Assembly (NCBI GenBank): GCA_046347195.1
Contig: JAXMGQ010000025.1
Location: forward strand, 1-64,000
DNA length: 64,000 bases
From: TMP-86 sp046347195
GTDB taxonomy: Bacteria; Pseudomonadota; Gammaproteobacteria; Steroidobacterales; Steroidobacteraceae
Direction: 5' to 3'
The notes under the pieces were generated by a model, which saw only the letters and a list, made by a program, of their open reading frames with translations, made no database searches and was not told the origin of the DNA. Position 1 is the first letter of the stretch. Each line of letters starts with the position of its first letter. Shown piece by piece: positions 31,043-40,084 of this stretch. A program made the position numbers and the translations under genes.

Positions 31043-33478
31043 TCAGGCTCCGCGCATCAGTCGAAGTGAATTCAGCACCACGAAGATCGAGCTTGCGCTC
31101 ATGCCGATGGCGGCCAGCCACGGCGGCACCCAGCCCATCGCCGCCAGCGGCATCGCGGTGAGATTGTAGCCGGCGGCCCACAGCAAATTCTGACGGATGA
31201 TGCGGCGGGCGCGGCGCGCCAGCTCCACGGCCTGCGGCAGGACCTTCAGCGTGTCGCCCACGAGGATGAGGTCGGCGCTGGCGAGGGCGAGCGGCGAGCC
31301 GCGGCTCATGGCCACCGACACGCCGGCGCCGCCCAGCACGGGCGCATCATTGATGCCATCGCCCACCATCGCGACGAAGCCGCCCTTCGCCGACAGCTCG
31401 CGCACGTGCTGCAGCTTGCCCGCGGGTGACTGGCGCGAGGCGTGTTGATCGATGCCACACTGGCGCGCGACGCGTTCCACGGCGGCGGCGGAATCACCGC
31501 TGAGGATCTCCGTCGACAACCCCTGTGCCTGCAGCGCCTGGACCGCATGGCGGGCTTCGGGTCGGGGGGCATCGCTGAGGGCGAACTCGGCGAGCATCCC
31601 TTGCTCATCGCCGAGGGCGATGCCGGCATCAGCCTGCTGGCCGTGGAGGCTGGGCCCCTCTCCCGCGGCGAAGCCGTCCGCTGCGGCGAAGCCGGCCGCC
31701 ACGAAGCCGGCGGTGCCGATGCGGTAGCGGCGGCCCGCCACCACGCCTTCGATGCCTTCCCCGGGCGCCACGCGCAGGTCTGCGGCCTGCATGCCCGAGG
31801 CCGTCGCCGCGGCGAAGGCGCGGGCGATCGGATGCTCGGAGGCGGCCTCCAGGGCGGCGGCGACTTCCAGGCATTGCCCGCGGTCGAGCCTGCCCAGCGG
31901 GCGCACCTCGCTGACACTCACTTCACCCGTGGTCAGCGTGCCCGTCTTGTCGAAGATCACCCGGTCGATGCGCGCCAGGCCCTCGATGGCGTCGGCGTGG
32001 CTGACCAGCACCCCGCGACGGGCGAGCGCGGCATTGGCGCTGGCCACGGCCACCAGTGTCGCCAGCGACAGGGCGCAGGGGCAGGCGACCACCAGCACCG
32101 CCAGCGTGGCATTGAAGGCCCGGGAGGGATCCACGTACAGCCAGGCACCACAGACGATGACCGCGCCGATCAGCACGCGTGCCAGGAACCGGCTGGCGGT
32201 ACGGTCCGCCTCACGCGTGATGCGCGGCCGCTCGGACTGCGCCCGGTTCAGCAGGGCGACGATGCCGGCCAGGATGGTGGCGCCGCCCACGGCCGCGACC
32301 CGCACGCGCACCGGCGCATCGATGTTGAGCGTGCCGGCCGCCACGGACTCACCCGGCCCGCGGGCCACCGGGAGGGATTCACCCGTGAGCATGGACTCGT
32401 CCAGCCGCGTGCGGGCATCGAGCAGCGTGCCGTCGGCCGGGACGATCTCCCCCGCGCGCACCAGGAGTTCATCGTCGTGCCGGAGCTGCGCCACGGCGAC
32501 ATCGGTGATGGTCTCGCCCGAGGCGTCGCGGCCCACGCGGTGCGCGGTCACGGGCAGCAGCCGGCCCAGCGACTCGGTGATGCCCGCGCTCTTGTGGCGG
32601 GCGATCATCTCCACCCACCGCGCCACGGTGAGGAAGAAGATGAACATGGTCACCGAATCGAAGTACACCTCGCCCGAGTGCCGCCAGGTGTTGAACACGC
32701 TGGCGAAGTAGGCGAGCAGCAGCCCCAGGCTCACCGGCACGTCCATGGTGATGCTGCGGGCCCGCAACGCGCGCGCCGCGCCGCTGAGGAAGGGCCAGCC
32801 CGCGTACAGCAGGACCGGGGTCGTCACGAGCAGGCTGACCAGCCGCAGGTAGGCGCGGATCTCGCCTTCCATGCCATGCGCATCGCCCGAGTACAAGGCG
32901 ATGGCGAACATCATGACCTGCATCATGCCCAGCCCGGAGACGGCGAGGCGCTTGAGCAGGGTGTGGCGCTCATCGCGCGCACGGGCGTGCGCGGCATCCG
33001 CGCTCACCGGATGCGGGCGGTAGCCGAGCCCGGCGATGCTGCCCATGAGCTGCGAGAGCTTCAGCTCGCGCTCGTCCCAGACCACGTAGGCGCGGCCGGT
33101 GGCGGTGTTGACGCTGGCGCGCCGCACGCCGGGCAGCTTTTCGATCACCTGCGTGAGCAGCCAGCTGCAGGCGGCGCAGGTCAGGCCGTCGATGAGCAGC
33201 ACGATGGAGCGTCCGTCGGACTCGAGGCGCGTGATCGGCCCCTGCACGGCCGCATCATCGAAGGCCAGCCACTCATCCTCCGCGCCCGTGGGTCGCGACG
33301 CCGGCGCGGTGCGGAAGGTATAGAAGTCGGCAAGGCCGAGATCCGCGATCATCTGCGCGGCGGCGCAGCAGCCGGGACAGCAGAACGGCACCTCCGCCCC
33401 GGCGATGCGGGTCCAGGACACCGTCCGTCCGGCGAGCGGCTCGCCGCAGTGGAAGCAACCGGCGGTGGCTTCGAGCAT
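31043..33478 (-). CDS. ccoI: Cation-translocating P-type ATPase CcoI (copper for cbb3 oxidase)
   Basis: 811 residues. N-terminal zinc-ribbon-like cysteines (CFHCGEPL, PFCCPGCCAAA), a heavy-metal-associated domain with GLTCAACSW, eight predicted membrane segments, the transport motif VACPCALSLAT in the sixth, phosphorylation site FDKTGTLTTGE, and GDGINDAPVLGGAGV in the hinge. This architecture is CcoI/FixI (CtpA-type), which loads copper destined for the CuB site of cbb3 oxidase. It begins 2 bp after the short ccoH stop and is followed by ccoS. All catalytic motifs are intact. Confidence 0.95.
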   Translation of the reverse strand: MLEATAGCFHCGEPLAGRTVSWTRIAGAEVPFCCPGCCAAAQMIADLGLADFYTFRTAPASRPTGAEDEWLAFDDAAVQGPITRLESDGRSIVLLIDGLTCAACSWLLTQVIEKLPGVRRASVNTATGRAYVVWDERELKLSQLMGSIAGLGYRPHPVSADAAHARARDERHTLLKRLAVSGLGMMQVMMFAIALYSGDAHGMEGEIRAYLRLVSLLVTTPVLLYAGWPFLSGAARALRARSITMDVPVSLGLLLAYFASVFNTWRHSGEVYFDSVTMFIFFLTVARWVEMIARHKSAGITESLGRLLPVTAHRVGRDASGETITDVAVAQLRHDDELLVRAGEIVPADGTLLDARTRLDESMLTGESLPVARGPGESVAAGTLNIDAPVRVRVAAVGGATILAGIVALLNRAQSERPRITREADRTASRFLARVLIGAVIVCGAWLYVDPSRAFNATLAVLVVACPCALSLATLVAVASANAALARRGVLVSHADAIEGLARIDRVIFDKTGTLTTGEVSVSEVRPLGRLDRGQCLEVAAALEAASEHPIARAFAAATASGMQAADLRVAPGEGIEGVVAGRRYRIGTAGFVAAGFAAADGFAAGEGPSLHGQQADAGIALGDEQGMLAEFALSDAPRPEARHAVQALQAQGLSTEILSGDSAAAVERVARQCGIDQHASRQSPAGKLQHVRELSAKGGFVAMVGDGINDAPVLGGAGVSVAMSRGSPLALASADLILVGDTLKVLPQAVELARRARRIIRQNLLWAAGYNLTAMPLAAMGWVPPWLAAIGMSASSIFVVLNSLRLMRGA

Positions 33479-33480
33479 GG

Positions 33481-33687
33481 CTATTGCGCGGGCGGCAGCA
33501 CCGAATTGGCCGCGTGGCCGTGGATCACCGGGGTGGCCACGGCCTCCGGCAGCCGGACATCACGGTCGGGCGCCTGCCACACCAGGAACATCGTGATCGC
33601 GCAGCCGATGACGGCGATGGCGGGCAGGGCGATGACCAGCCAGACCATCGGATGCCGGTACCACGGTTGGGATGCGGGGGTGTCCAT
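33481..33687 (-). CDS. ccoH: Short CcoH/FixH-like membrane protein (68 aa)
   Basis: 68 residues with one membrane helix (WLVIALPAIAVIGCAITMFLVW, quoted here in part: VIALPAIAVIGC) preceded by WYRHPMVW, which matches the start of CcoH/FixH. Usual CcoH is about 150-180 residues with a periplasmic beta-domain; here only the membrane anchor and a short tail (QAPDRDVRLPEAVATPVIHG) remain. The reading frame ends in a proper stop 2 bp before ccoI, and I see no continuation in another frame. It keeps the ccoG-H-I position. It is either a natural short form or a deleted gene. Confidence 0.7.
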   Translation of the reverse strand: MDTPASQPWYRHPMVWLVIALPAIAVIGCAITMFLVWQAPDRDVRLPEAVATPVIHGHAANSVLPPAQ

Positions 33688-33707
33688 GGGTGCTCTTCCG
33701 GAGGCCG

Positions 33708-35087
33708 TCAGGGTTCGAAGAAGAACCGCGCGCGGCTCTTCGCAGTCAGTTTCGGATCATCGGTAGCTTGCGCGAGAACCACGAAGTCCTGCCCACCGTG
33801 CCGATCATGCTGCTCGGCGCGCACGCGCACCACCACGGTCTTGACCTCCTCGGGCGCGACCCGCTGGCGCGGCGAGTCGGTGTCGATCTGCGCGCCGGGC
33901 AACCCTCGTGGCTCGAGCACGAACTCGTGGGCATGCTGGTCCTTGTTGATGATGCGCACGGTGAACACGTTCTCGATGCGACCGTCGTTCAGTTCGCGAT
34001 ACAGTGCATTGCGGTCGCGCAGCACGTCGAGGTCGACGAGCGAGCGCACGCTCACCGCCACGAAGAACCCCACCAACAGCAACGCAAGGCCCAGCCCGTA
34101 CAGCAGCACGCGGGGCCGCACGACGTGCGTGCCGGCGCCATCCATTTCGTTCTGCGTGGAGTAGCGTATCAGACCCCGCGGCAGGCCGACCTTGTCCATG
34201 ACCGCATCGCAGGCGTCGATGCAGGCGGCGCAGGCGATGCACTCGTACTGCAGGCCCTTGCGGATGTCGATGCCGGTGGGGCAAGCCTGCACGCACACGG
34301 TGCAGTCGACGCAGTCGCCCAAGCCCGCCTTCTTGTAGTCGGAGCCGCGCGCCCGCGCGCCGCGGGGTTCACCGCGGTTCACATCGTAGGAGATGATCAG
34401 CGTGTTGCGGTCGAACATCGCACTCTGGAAGCGCGCGTAGGGGCACATGTACAGGCACACCTGCTCGCGCAGGAAGCCGGCGTTGCCGTAGGTGGCGAAG
34501 CCGTAGAACACCACCCAGAACAGCGCCCAGCCGGACAGGCTCCCGGCGAGGATGCCGGCGCCGAGTTCCCGGATGGGCACGAAGAAGCCCACGAAGGTGA
34601 AGCCCGTCCAGGCGGAAAAGGCGACCCACAGGACCTGCTTGGCGCTCTTGCGCAGGATCTTCTGCGCGTTCCATGGCCCCTTGTCGAGCTTCATGCGCTG
34701 GCCGCGCTTGCCCTCGGTGAGCCGCTCCATCCAGATGAAGGCTTCGGTCCACACCGTCTGCGGGCAGGCATAACCGCACCACAGCCGCCCGGCGAGCGCG
34801 GTGAAGAAGAACAGCGACAGTGCCGCGATCACCAGCAGCCAGGTCAGGAGAAAGAAGTCCTGCGGGAAGAAGGTGAGCCCGAAGATGTAGAACTTGCGGG
34901 CCGGCATGTCGAACAGCAGCGCCTGCCGCCCGGACCAGCGTACCCAGGGCATCAGGTAGAAGAACCCGAGCAGCACGATCATCGCGGCATCGCGCAGGCG
35001 TGCGAACCGCCCGGTCACCTCGCGGGGATACACCTTCTGGTGGGCGGCGTAGAAGCCCACCTTCTCGACGCCGGCCGGATCGCTCAT
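33708..35087 (-). CDS. ccoG: cbb3 oxidase accessory iron-sulfur protein CcoG
   Basis: 459 residues starting MSDPAGVEKVGFYAAHQKVY. Several membrane helices, the CcoG hallmark GRLWCGYACPQTVW, two ferredoxin-type clusters (CVDCTVCVQACPTGIDI and CIACAACIDACDAV) and a C-terminal Ig-like domain (VFTVRIINKDQHAHEF). CcoG (FixG/RdxA) is a membrane cupric reductase that helps deliver copper to cbb3 oxidase. The ATG at 35087 overlaps the previous gene's stop by four bases; the longer upstream frame is antisense-like and rejected. Confidence 0.95.
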   Translation of the reverse strand: MSDPAGVEKVGFYAAHQKVYPREVTGRFARLRDAAMIVLLGFFYLMPWVRWSGRQALLFDMPARKFYIFGLTFFPQDFFLLTWLLVIAALSLFFFTALAGRLWCGYACPQTVWTEAFIWMERLTEGKRGQRMKLDKGPWNAQKILRKSAKQVLWVAFSAWTGFTFVGFFVPIRELGAGILAGSLSGWALFWVVFYGFATYGNAGFLREQVCLYMCPYARFQSAMFDRNTLIISYDVNRGEPRGARARGSDYKKAGLGDCVDCTVCVQACPTGIDIRKGLQYECIACAACIDACDAVMDKVGLPRGLIRYSTQNEMDGAGTHVVRPRVLLYGLGLALLLVGFFVAVSVRSLVDLDVLRDRNALYRELNDGRIENVFTVRIINKDQHAHEFVLEPRGLPGAQIDTDSPRQRVAPEEVKTVVVRVRAEQHDRHGGQDFVVLAQATDDPKLTAKSRARFFFEP

Positions 35088-35407
35088 GGCCGCTGCCGCT
35101 TGATCGGTGCTTCGTCCTGGAGCCCGGCCGGTGGGGTGCCGGCCGACAGCAGGTACGCCGTCAGGGTGGATGCGATGAGGCTGAAGATCCAGAACACGAA
35201 GAAGCCGAAGGTGTAGCCCGCGAGCCGGTTGGCCTGCCACTCGGGCGGGATGTCATGGATGCCGAGCAGGGCGGGGTCGAAGAACGCGAAGAAGAACATG
35301 GTCTCGGCGCCTGCGACCAGGAAGGAGGCCCAGGTCACCACACCGATGTGGCGCCACAGACGCTCCTTCCTGCAGGCGCTGCAGTCCCGATCAGTTGGGC
35401 TGGCCAT
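35084..35407 (-). CDS. Small membrane protein between ccoP and ccoG, function unknown
   Basis: 107 residues: a short N-terminal cysteine pair (DCSACRKE), two membrane helices (VVTWASFLVAGAETMFFFAF and GFFVFWIFSLIASTLTAYLL), and a charged tail. It overlaps the end of ccoP by 17 bases and the start of ccoG by 4, so it is embedded in the operon. I do not recognise a named family. The CxxC pair followed by two helices could suit metal or haem handling during cbb3 assembly, but this is inference. Confidence 0.8.
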   Translation of the reverse strand: MASPTDRDCSACRKERLWRHIGVVTWASFLVAGAETMFFFAFFDPALLGIHDIPPEWQANRLAGYTFGFFVFWIFSLIASTLTAYLLSAGTPPAGLQDEAPIKRQRP

Positions 35408-36308
35408 TCTGCCCGCCAGCGGCCGTCGGCTGCGAGAGGCTCAATACATACGCCGCCAGCAGCCGGACCTTGGTCTCGCCCAGGCGCTCCAGGTGCGCCG
35501 GCATGTGGTTGGTGCGGCCATTGGCGATGGTCTCGCGCAGGTCCTTCACCGAACCCCCGTGCAGCCAGACATCGTCCGTGAGGTTCGGCGCGCCGAGGGC
35601 CTGGTTGCCCTTGCCGTCCATGCCGTGGCAGGCCGAGCAGATGGCCTCGAAGCGCGCCTTGCCGGCGGCCGCGGCTTCGGCTGGCGCCTGCCTGCCGCTC
35701 AGGGTCATGACATAGGCGATGACCTGCTCGAGTCCGTCGTTGCCGAGCACCTGGCCCCAGGGCGGCATCACGCCATCGCGTCCGTTGGTGATGGTCTGCA
35801 GGATGGCCGCTTCGCTCCCGCCCCACAGCCAGTCGTTGTCGGTGAGGTTGGGGAAGCCCTTGGCGCCACGGGCGTCCGAGCCGTGGCAGGTGGAGCAGTT
35901 CAGCGCGAACAGGTTGCGGGCCGTGGCCATGGCCCCCGCATCCTTCGACAGGTCCGCGAGGCTCTTGCCCTCGAACGCGGCGAAACGCTGCTTGAACGCG
36001 GCAGCGGCGGCATCATCCTCGGCCTGCCACTGCTGCTGTGAGGTCCACTTGCCGGCGCCCGCGAAGCTGCCCAGGCCCGGGTACTGCCAGAGGTACCAGA
36101 AGCCGAAGATGATGGTGATGATGAACAGCCACAACCACCAGCGCGGCAACGGGTTGTTGTACTCGGTGAGATCCCCGTCCCACACGTGGGTGGTCTCCTT
36201 GGCCGACTTGCCCTCACCGCTCTTCGCGGTCCACCAGATGAGCCACAGGGTGGCCACGATGTTGACGATGACCCCTACGGCGATGAAGGTTGAAATACCG
36301 GGATTCAT
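35391..36308 (-). CDS. ccoP: cbb3-type cytochrome c oxidase subunit III (CcoP)
   Basis: 305 residues: two N-terminal membrane helices, the conserved HVWDGDLTEYNNPLPRWWLW segment, then two class I haem c domains with CSTCH and CSACH and downstream Met ligands (GVMPPW; NHMPAH). CcoP passes electrons from soluble cytochromes to CcoO and the catalytic subunit. Its ATG at 36308 overlaps the ccoQ stop. Length and layout are normal. Confidence 0.96.
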   Translation of the reverse strand: MNPGISTFIAVGVIVNIVATLWLIWWTAKSGEGKSAKETTHVWDGDLTEYNNPLPRWWLWLFIITIIFGFWYLWQYPGLGSFAGAGKWTSQQQWQAEDDAAAAAFKQRFAAFEGKSLADLSKDAGAMATARNLFALNCSTCHGSDARGAKGFPNLTDNDWLWGGSEAAILQTITNGRDGVMPPWGQVLGNDGLEQVIAYVMTLSGRQAPAEAAAAGKARFEAICSACHGMDGKGNQALGAPNLTDDVWLHGGSVKDLRETIANGRTNHMPAHLERLGETKVRLLAAYVLSLSQPTAAGGQNGQPN

Positions 36309-36469
36309 GATTGCGAGTTCCTCGACACCTGATTCGACTCATCCTCGAGAGGCACCCTGGCCAGCGCATCGAACGTGCTCTTGCGCCGCTTGCCGAACGC
36401 CCACCACGTGAAGGCGATGAACAGCAGCATCAGCAGCAGCGTGATGATGCCGCGCACCGTGCCGATCAC
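36305..36469 (-). CDS. ccoQ: cbb3 oxidase small subunit CcoQ (54 aa)
   Basis: A 54-residue, single-helix protein: GTG start, VRGIITLLLMLLFIAFTWW, then AFGKRRKSTFDALARVPLED, the usual CcoQ/FixQ pattern of one helix followed by a basic then acidic tail. The start codon overlaps the ccoO stop (GTGA) and the stop overlaps the ccoP start (ATGA). It stabilises the CcoNO-CcoP complex. Confidence 0.93.
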   Translation of the reverse strand: MIGTVRGIITLLLMLLFIAFTWWAFGKRRKSTFDALARVPLEDESNQVSRNSQS

Positions 36470-37074
36470 GGCTTGGCCTCACCGTGGTACTTCAGGCCCT
36501 GCAGGTAGGCGACCAGCGCGTCCAGCTCGGTGTGGTCCTTGACCACGCCCGCCGCATCGCTGATCTCCTGGTCCGTGTACGGCGCACCCAGGATGCGCAG
36601 CGTGCGCATCTTCCTGGCCACCAGCTCGCCATCGACGGTGGCCTTGGCCAGCCACGGGAAACCCGGCATGTTCGACTCGGGCACCACATCGCGCGGATTG
36701 TTCAGATGGATGCGTTGCCACTGGTCGGAGTAGCGGCCGCCCACGCGGGCGAGGTCGGGGCCCGTGCGCTTGGAGCCGAACTGGAAGGGGTGGTCGTACA
36801 CCGACTCGCCGGCGAGCGAGTAGTGGCCGTAGCGCTCGGTCTCCGCGTGCAGCGGGCGCACCATCTGCGAGTGGCAGTTGTAGCAGCCCTCGCGCACGTA
36901 GACATCGCGCCCGGCGAGCTCCAGCGCACCATAGGGCTTCACGCCCGGCGATGGCTGCACCACCGAGGCCTGCGAGTACAGCGGCACGATCTCCACCAGC
37001 CCGCCCACGCTGATCACCAGGGCGATCAGCACGCCGAGGAGCCAGGATTTCCTTTCTACTGTTTCATGACTCAT
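36466..37074 (-). CDS. ccoO: cbb3-type cytochrome c oxidase subunit II (CcoO)
   Basis: 202 residues: MSHETVERKSWLLGVLIALV (membrane anchor), EGCYNCHSQMVRPL with the mono-haem CxxCH and its distinctive SQMVRP, GPDLARVGGRYSDQWQ, and the Met-ligand region SNMPGFPWL. Complete and typical. It lies 19 bp after ccoN and overlaps ccoQ. Confidence 0.96.
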   Translation of the reverse strand: MSHETVERKSWLLGVLIALVISVGGLVEIVPLYSQASVVQPSPGVKPYGALELAGRDVYVREGCYNCHSQMVRPLHAETERYGHYSLAGESVYDHPFQFGSKRTGPDLARVGGRYSDQWQRIHLNNPRDVVPESNMPGFPWLAKATVDGELVARKMRTLRILGAPYTDQEISDAAGVVKDHTELDALVAYLQGLKYHGEAKP

Positions 37075-37093
37075 CTGGGTATCTCTCTCTGGC

Positions 37094-38536
37094 TCAGACT
37101 GCGGGAGCCGCGACCGGCACCGACACCGGGCTCTTCGAGCCGATGGTCTTCAACACGTTGTAGAACATGATCAGCATGCCCGTGAGGAACAGCGTTCCGC
37201 CGACCAGGCGCACCGCGTAGAACGGATAGGTGTTCTTCAGCGACTCGACGAAGGTGTAGGTGAGCGTGCCGTCCGGGTTCACCGCGCGCCACATCAGGCC
37301 CTGCATGACGCCGGCGATCCACATCGCGGCGATGTACAGCACCACGCCGATGGTGGCGATCCAGAAGTGCAGGTCGATGAGCTTGACCGAGAACATCTGC
37401 TTCTCGCCCCACAACTTCGGGATCAGCGCGTACATCGTGCCGATGGTCATGAAGGCCACCCAGCCGAGCGCGCCCGAGTGCACGTGGCCGATGGTCCAGT
37501 CGGTGTAGTGCGAGAGCGCGTTCACCGTCTTGATCGACATCATCGGGCCTTCGAAGGTCGACATGCCGTAGAAGGACATCGCCACGATCATGAACTTGAG
37601 GATCGGGTCGGTGCGCAGTTTGTGCCACGCGCCCGAGATGGTCATGATGCCGTTGATCATGCCGCCCCAGGACGGCGCCAGCAGGATCAGCGAGAACACC
37701 ATGCCGATGGACTGCGCCCAGTCGGGGAGCGAGGTGTAGTGCAGGTGGTGCGGACCGGCCCACATGTAGATGGAGATCAGCGCCCAGAAGTGCACGATCG
37801 ACAGCCGGTAGGAGTAGATCGGCCGGCCGGCCTGCTTCGGGATGAAGTAGTACATCATCCCGAGGAAGGCGGCGGTCAGGAAGAAGCCCACCGCGTTGTG
37901 GCCGTACCACCACTGCACCATCGCATCCACGACACCGGCGTAGATGTCATAGGACTTGGTCAGCGTCACCGGGATCGCCAGGTTGTTGAAGATGTGCAGC
38001 ACCGCGATGGTGATGATGTACGCCGCGAAGAACCAGTTCGCGACGTAGATGTGCTTGACCTTGCGGATGGCCATGGTGCCGAAGAACACGATGGCGTAGG
38101 CCACCCACACCACGGTGATCAACAGGTCGATGGGCCACTCGAGCTCGGCGTACTCCTTGCTCTGGGTGATGCCCAGCGGCAGGGTGATGGCGGCCAGCAC
38201 GATGACGACCTGCCAGCCCCAGAAGGTGAACGCGGCGAGCTTGTCGGAAAACAGCCGCGCGTGGCAGGTGCGCTGCACGACGTAGTACGAGGCCGCGAAC
38301 AACCCGCTGCCGCCGAAGGCGAAGATCACCGCATTGGTGTGCAGGGGGCGCAGGCGGCCGTAGCTGAGGTACGGCAGGCCGAAGTTGAGGTCCGGCCAGA
38401 TGAGCTGTGCGGCGATGATCACGCCCACGAGCATGCCGACGATGCCCCAGACCACGGTCATGATGGCGAACTGACGCACCACCTTGTCGTTGTAGACCAC
38501 AGGGGCTCCCTGCGTGGAGACGGAAGCGCTCGACAT
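37094..38536 (-). CDS. ccoN: cbb3-type cytochrome c oxidase catalytic subunit I (CcoN)
   Basis: 480 residues with twelve membrane helices and the haem-copper residues in place: LRPLHTNAVIFAFGG (low-spin haem His), WWYGHNAVGFFLTA (CuB His and cross-linked Tyr region), GPHHLHYTSLPDW (CuB His pair) and HYTDWTIGHVHSGALGW (haem ligands). It is the proton-pumping, high-affinity oxygen-reducing subunit. GAGG lies 9 nt before ATG 38536, so this start is preferred over the ATG at 38545. No FNR/ANR box matching TTGAT-N4-ATCAA was found in 38546-38679. Confidence 0.96.
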   Translation of the reverse strand: MSSASVSTQGAPVVYNDKVVRQFAIMTVVWGIVGMLVGVIIAAQLIWPDLNFGLPYLSYGRLRPLHTNAVIFAFGGSGLFAASYYVVQRTCHARLFSDKLAAFTFWGWQVVIVLAAITLPLGITQSKEYAELEWPIDLLITVVWVAYAIVFFGTMAIRKVKHIYVANWFFAAYIITIAVLHIFNNLAIPVTLTKSYDIYAGVVDAMVQWWYGHNAVGFFLTAAFLGMMYYFIPKQAGRPIYSYRLSIVHFWALISIYMWAGPHHLHYTSLPDWAQSIGMVFSLILLAPSWGGMINGIMTISGAWHKLRTDPILKFMIVAMSFYGMSTFEGPMMSIKTVNALSHYTDWTIGHVHSGALGWVAFMTIGTMYALIPKLWGEKQMFSVKLIDLHFWIATIGVVLYIAAMWIAGVMQGLMWRAVNPDGTLTYTFVESLKNTYPFYAVRLVGGTLFLTGMLIMFYNVLKTIGSKSPVSVPVAAPAV

Positions 38537-38679
38537 CTGGTTCATCCTCGGTTTTTTGGGGATTGTCGGATCGTTTGCATGCTAGGGAGTGCCGCCTGCA
38601 GCCGGTATACGGATCCCCCGCCCGCACTTAAGGAAAAGTCCATATATGATGCACTGGCCACGGGCCGGAAGCTTGCACC

Positions 38680-40065
38680 ATGGACGTCATATTCGATGCG
38701 GATCTGATGCGCCGCTATGACCGCGAGGGTCCCCGCTACACCTCGTATCCGACCGCGCTGCAGTTCCACGAGGGGCTGAGCGTCGCGGATTACGACCGCG
38801 CGGCGCGCGAAAGCGCGGGCGCACGCCGCGGCGACCCGCTGTCGATCTACGTCCACATCCCGTTCTGCTACAGCCCCTGTTTCTATTGCGCCTGCAACAA
38901 GGTCATCACCCGCCAGGTTCAACGTGCGGATCCCTATCTGCGGCAACTGAAGACCGAGATCGGGTTGCGAAGCGGCTTCTTCGACCGCTCGCGGCGCATC
39001 GAGCAGCTCCACCTGGGTGGGGGCACCCCCACCTTCCTGCCGCAGCAGCACATGAGCGCGCTGATGGAAGCCCTCGCGAGCCACTTCCAGCTCATCGACG
39101 CCGCGGATCGTGACTACTCCATCGAGATCGACCCGCGAACCGTGACCCGGCCGTCCATCCGCCAGCTCATGGACCTGGGGTTCAACCGCATCAGCCTGGG
39201 CGTGCAGGATTTCGATCCTGAAGTCCAGGCTGCGGTCAACCGTATCCAATCGGTGGATCTCGTCGCCGGCATCCTGGAAGAGGCGCGATTACAGGGACTC
39301 AAGTCGATCAACTTCGACCTCATCTACGGCCTGCCGAAGCAGTCCCTGAAAAGCTTCGAGTCGACGCTCGACGAGGTCATCCGGCTGCGCCCCGACCGCT
39401 TGGCGGTCTACGGCTATGCGCACATGCCGAGGCTGTTCAAGCCACAGCGCCAGATCCACGAGCCGGACCTGCCCGATGCCGCGCTGCGGCTCTCGCTCCT
39501 GCAACTGGCGATCGGCAAGCTCACCGCCGCCGGTTACGACTACATCGGCATGGATCACTTCGCGCTGCCCGACGACTCGCTGGCCCGGGCGCAGCGCAAC
39601 GGCACGATGCATCGCACCTTCCAGGGGTACACCACGCATGCCAGCCGCGACCTGGTCAGCTTCGGCGTGAGCGCCATCGGCCAGGTGGGCAATCTGTACG
39701 TGCAAAACCACAAGCACCTCGTGGCCTATGGCGCCGCGCTGGATCGCGGCGTGCTGCCGCAACATCGGGGCGTCGTCGCCACGGCCGACGATGTGATCCG
39801 GCGCGACGTGATCCAGCGGATCATGTGCCATGGGCAGCTCGATTTCGATGCCGTGGAGCGGGCGCACCACATCGACTTTCACACCTATTTCCTCGCCGAG
39901 CAGCCGCGGGTGCGCACGCTCGCCCAGGATGGGCTCGTGGAGCTGAAGGAGCGGAGCCTCGCGCTCACGCCGCGCGGCCGACTGCTGATGCGCAACGTCG
40001 CCATGGCCTTCGACGCTTATCTTGCGCGGCGCACCGCGCCCGTGGTGCAGTCGCGCGTCATCTGA
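38680..40065 (+). CDS. hemN: Oxygen-independent coproporphyrinogen III oxidase
   Basis: 461 residues with the radical-SAM motif YVHIPFCYSPCFYCACNK (Cys63, Cys67, Cys70, plus Cys72), GGGTPTFLPQQHMSALM, SLGVQDFDPEVQAAVNR, GLPKQSLKSFEST and the HemN C-terminal domain. It converts coproporphyrinogen III to protoporphyrinogen IX without oxygen. It is divergent from ccoN, a common pairing because cbb3 oxidase is expressed, and haem is needed, at low oxygen. Confidence 0.95.
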   Translation: MDVIFDADLMRRYDREGPRYTSYPTALQFHEGLSVADYDRAARESAGARRGDPLSIYVHIPFCYSPCFYCACNKVITRQVQRADPYLRQLKTEIGLRSGFFDRSRRIEQLHLGGGTPTFLPQQHMSALMEALASHFQLIDAADRDYSIEIDPRTVTRPSIRQLMDLGFNRISLGVQDFDPEVQAAVNRIQSVDLVAGILEEARLQGLKSINFDLIYGLPKQSLKSFESTLDEVIRLRPDRLAVYGYAHMPRLFKPQRQIHEPDLPDAALRLSLLQLAIGKLTAAGYDYIGMDHFALPDDSLARAQRNGTMHRTFQGYTTHASRDLVSFGVSAIGQVGNLYVQNHKHLVAYGAALDRGVLPQHRGVVATADDVIRRDVIQRIMCHGQLDFDAVERAHHIDFHTYFLAEQPRVRTLAQDGLVELKERSLALTPRGRLLMRNVAMAFDAYLARRTAPVVQSRVI

Positions 40066-40084
40066 GCGCGGAGGTTGGGTTCCG

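Noticed and set aside
38546..38679. FNR/ANR box between ccoN and hemN
   Set aside because: Expected from biology, but no sequence resembling TTGAT-N4-ATCAA was found; the closest half-site does not pair.
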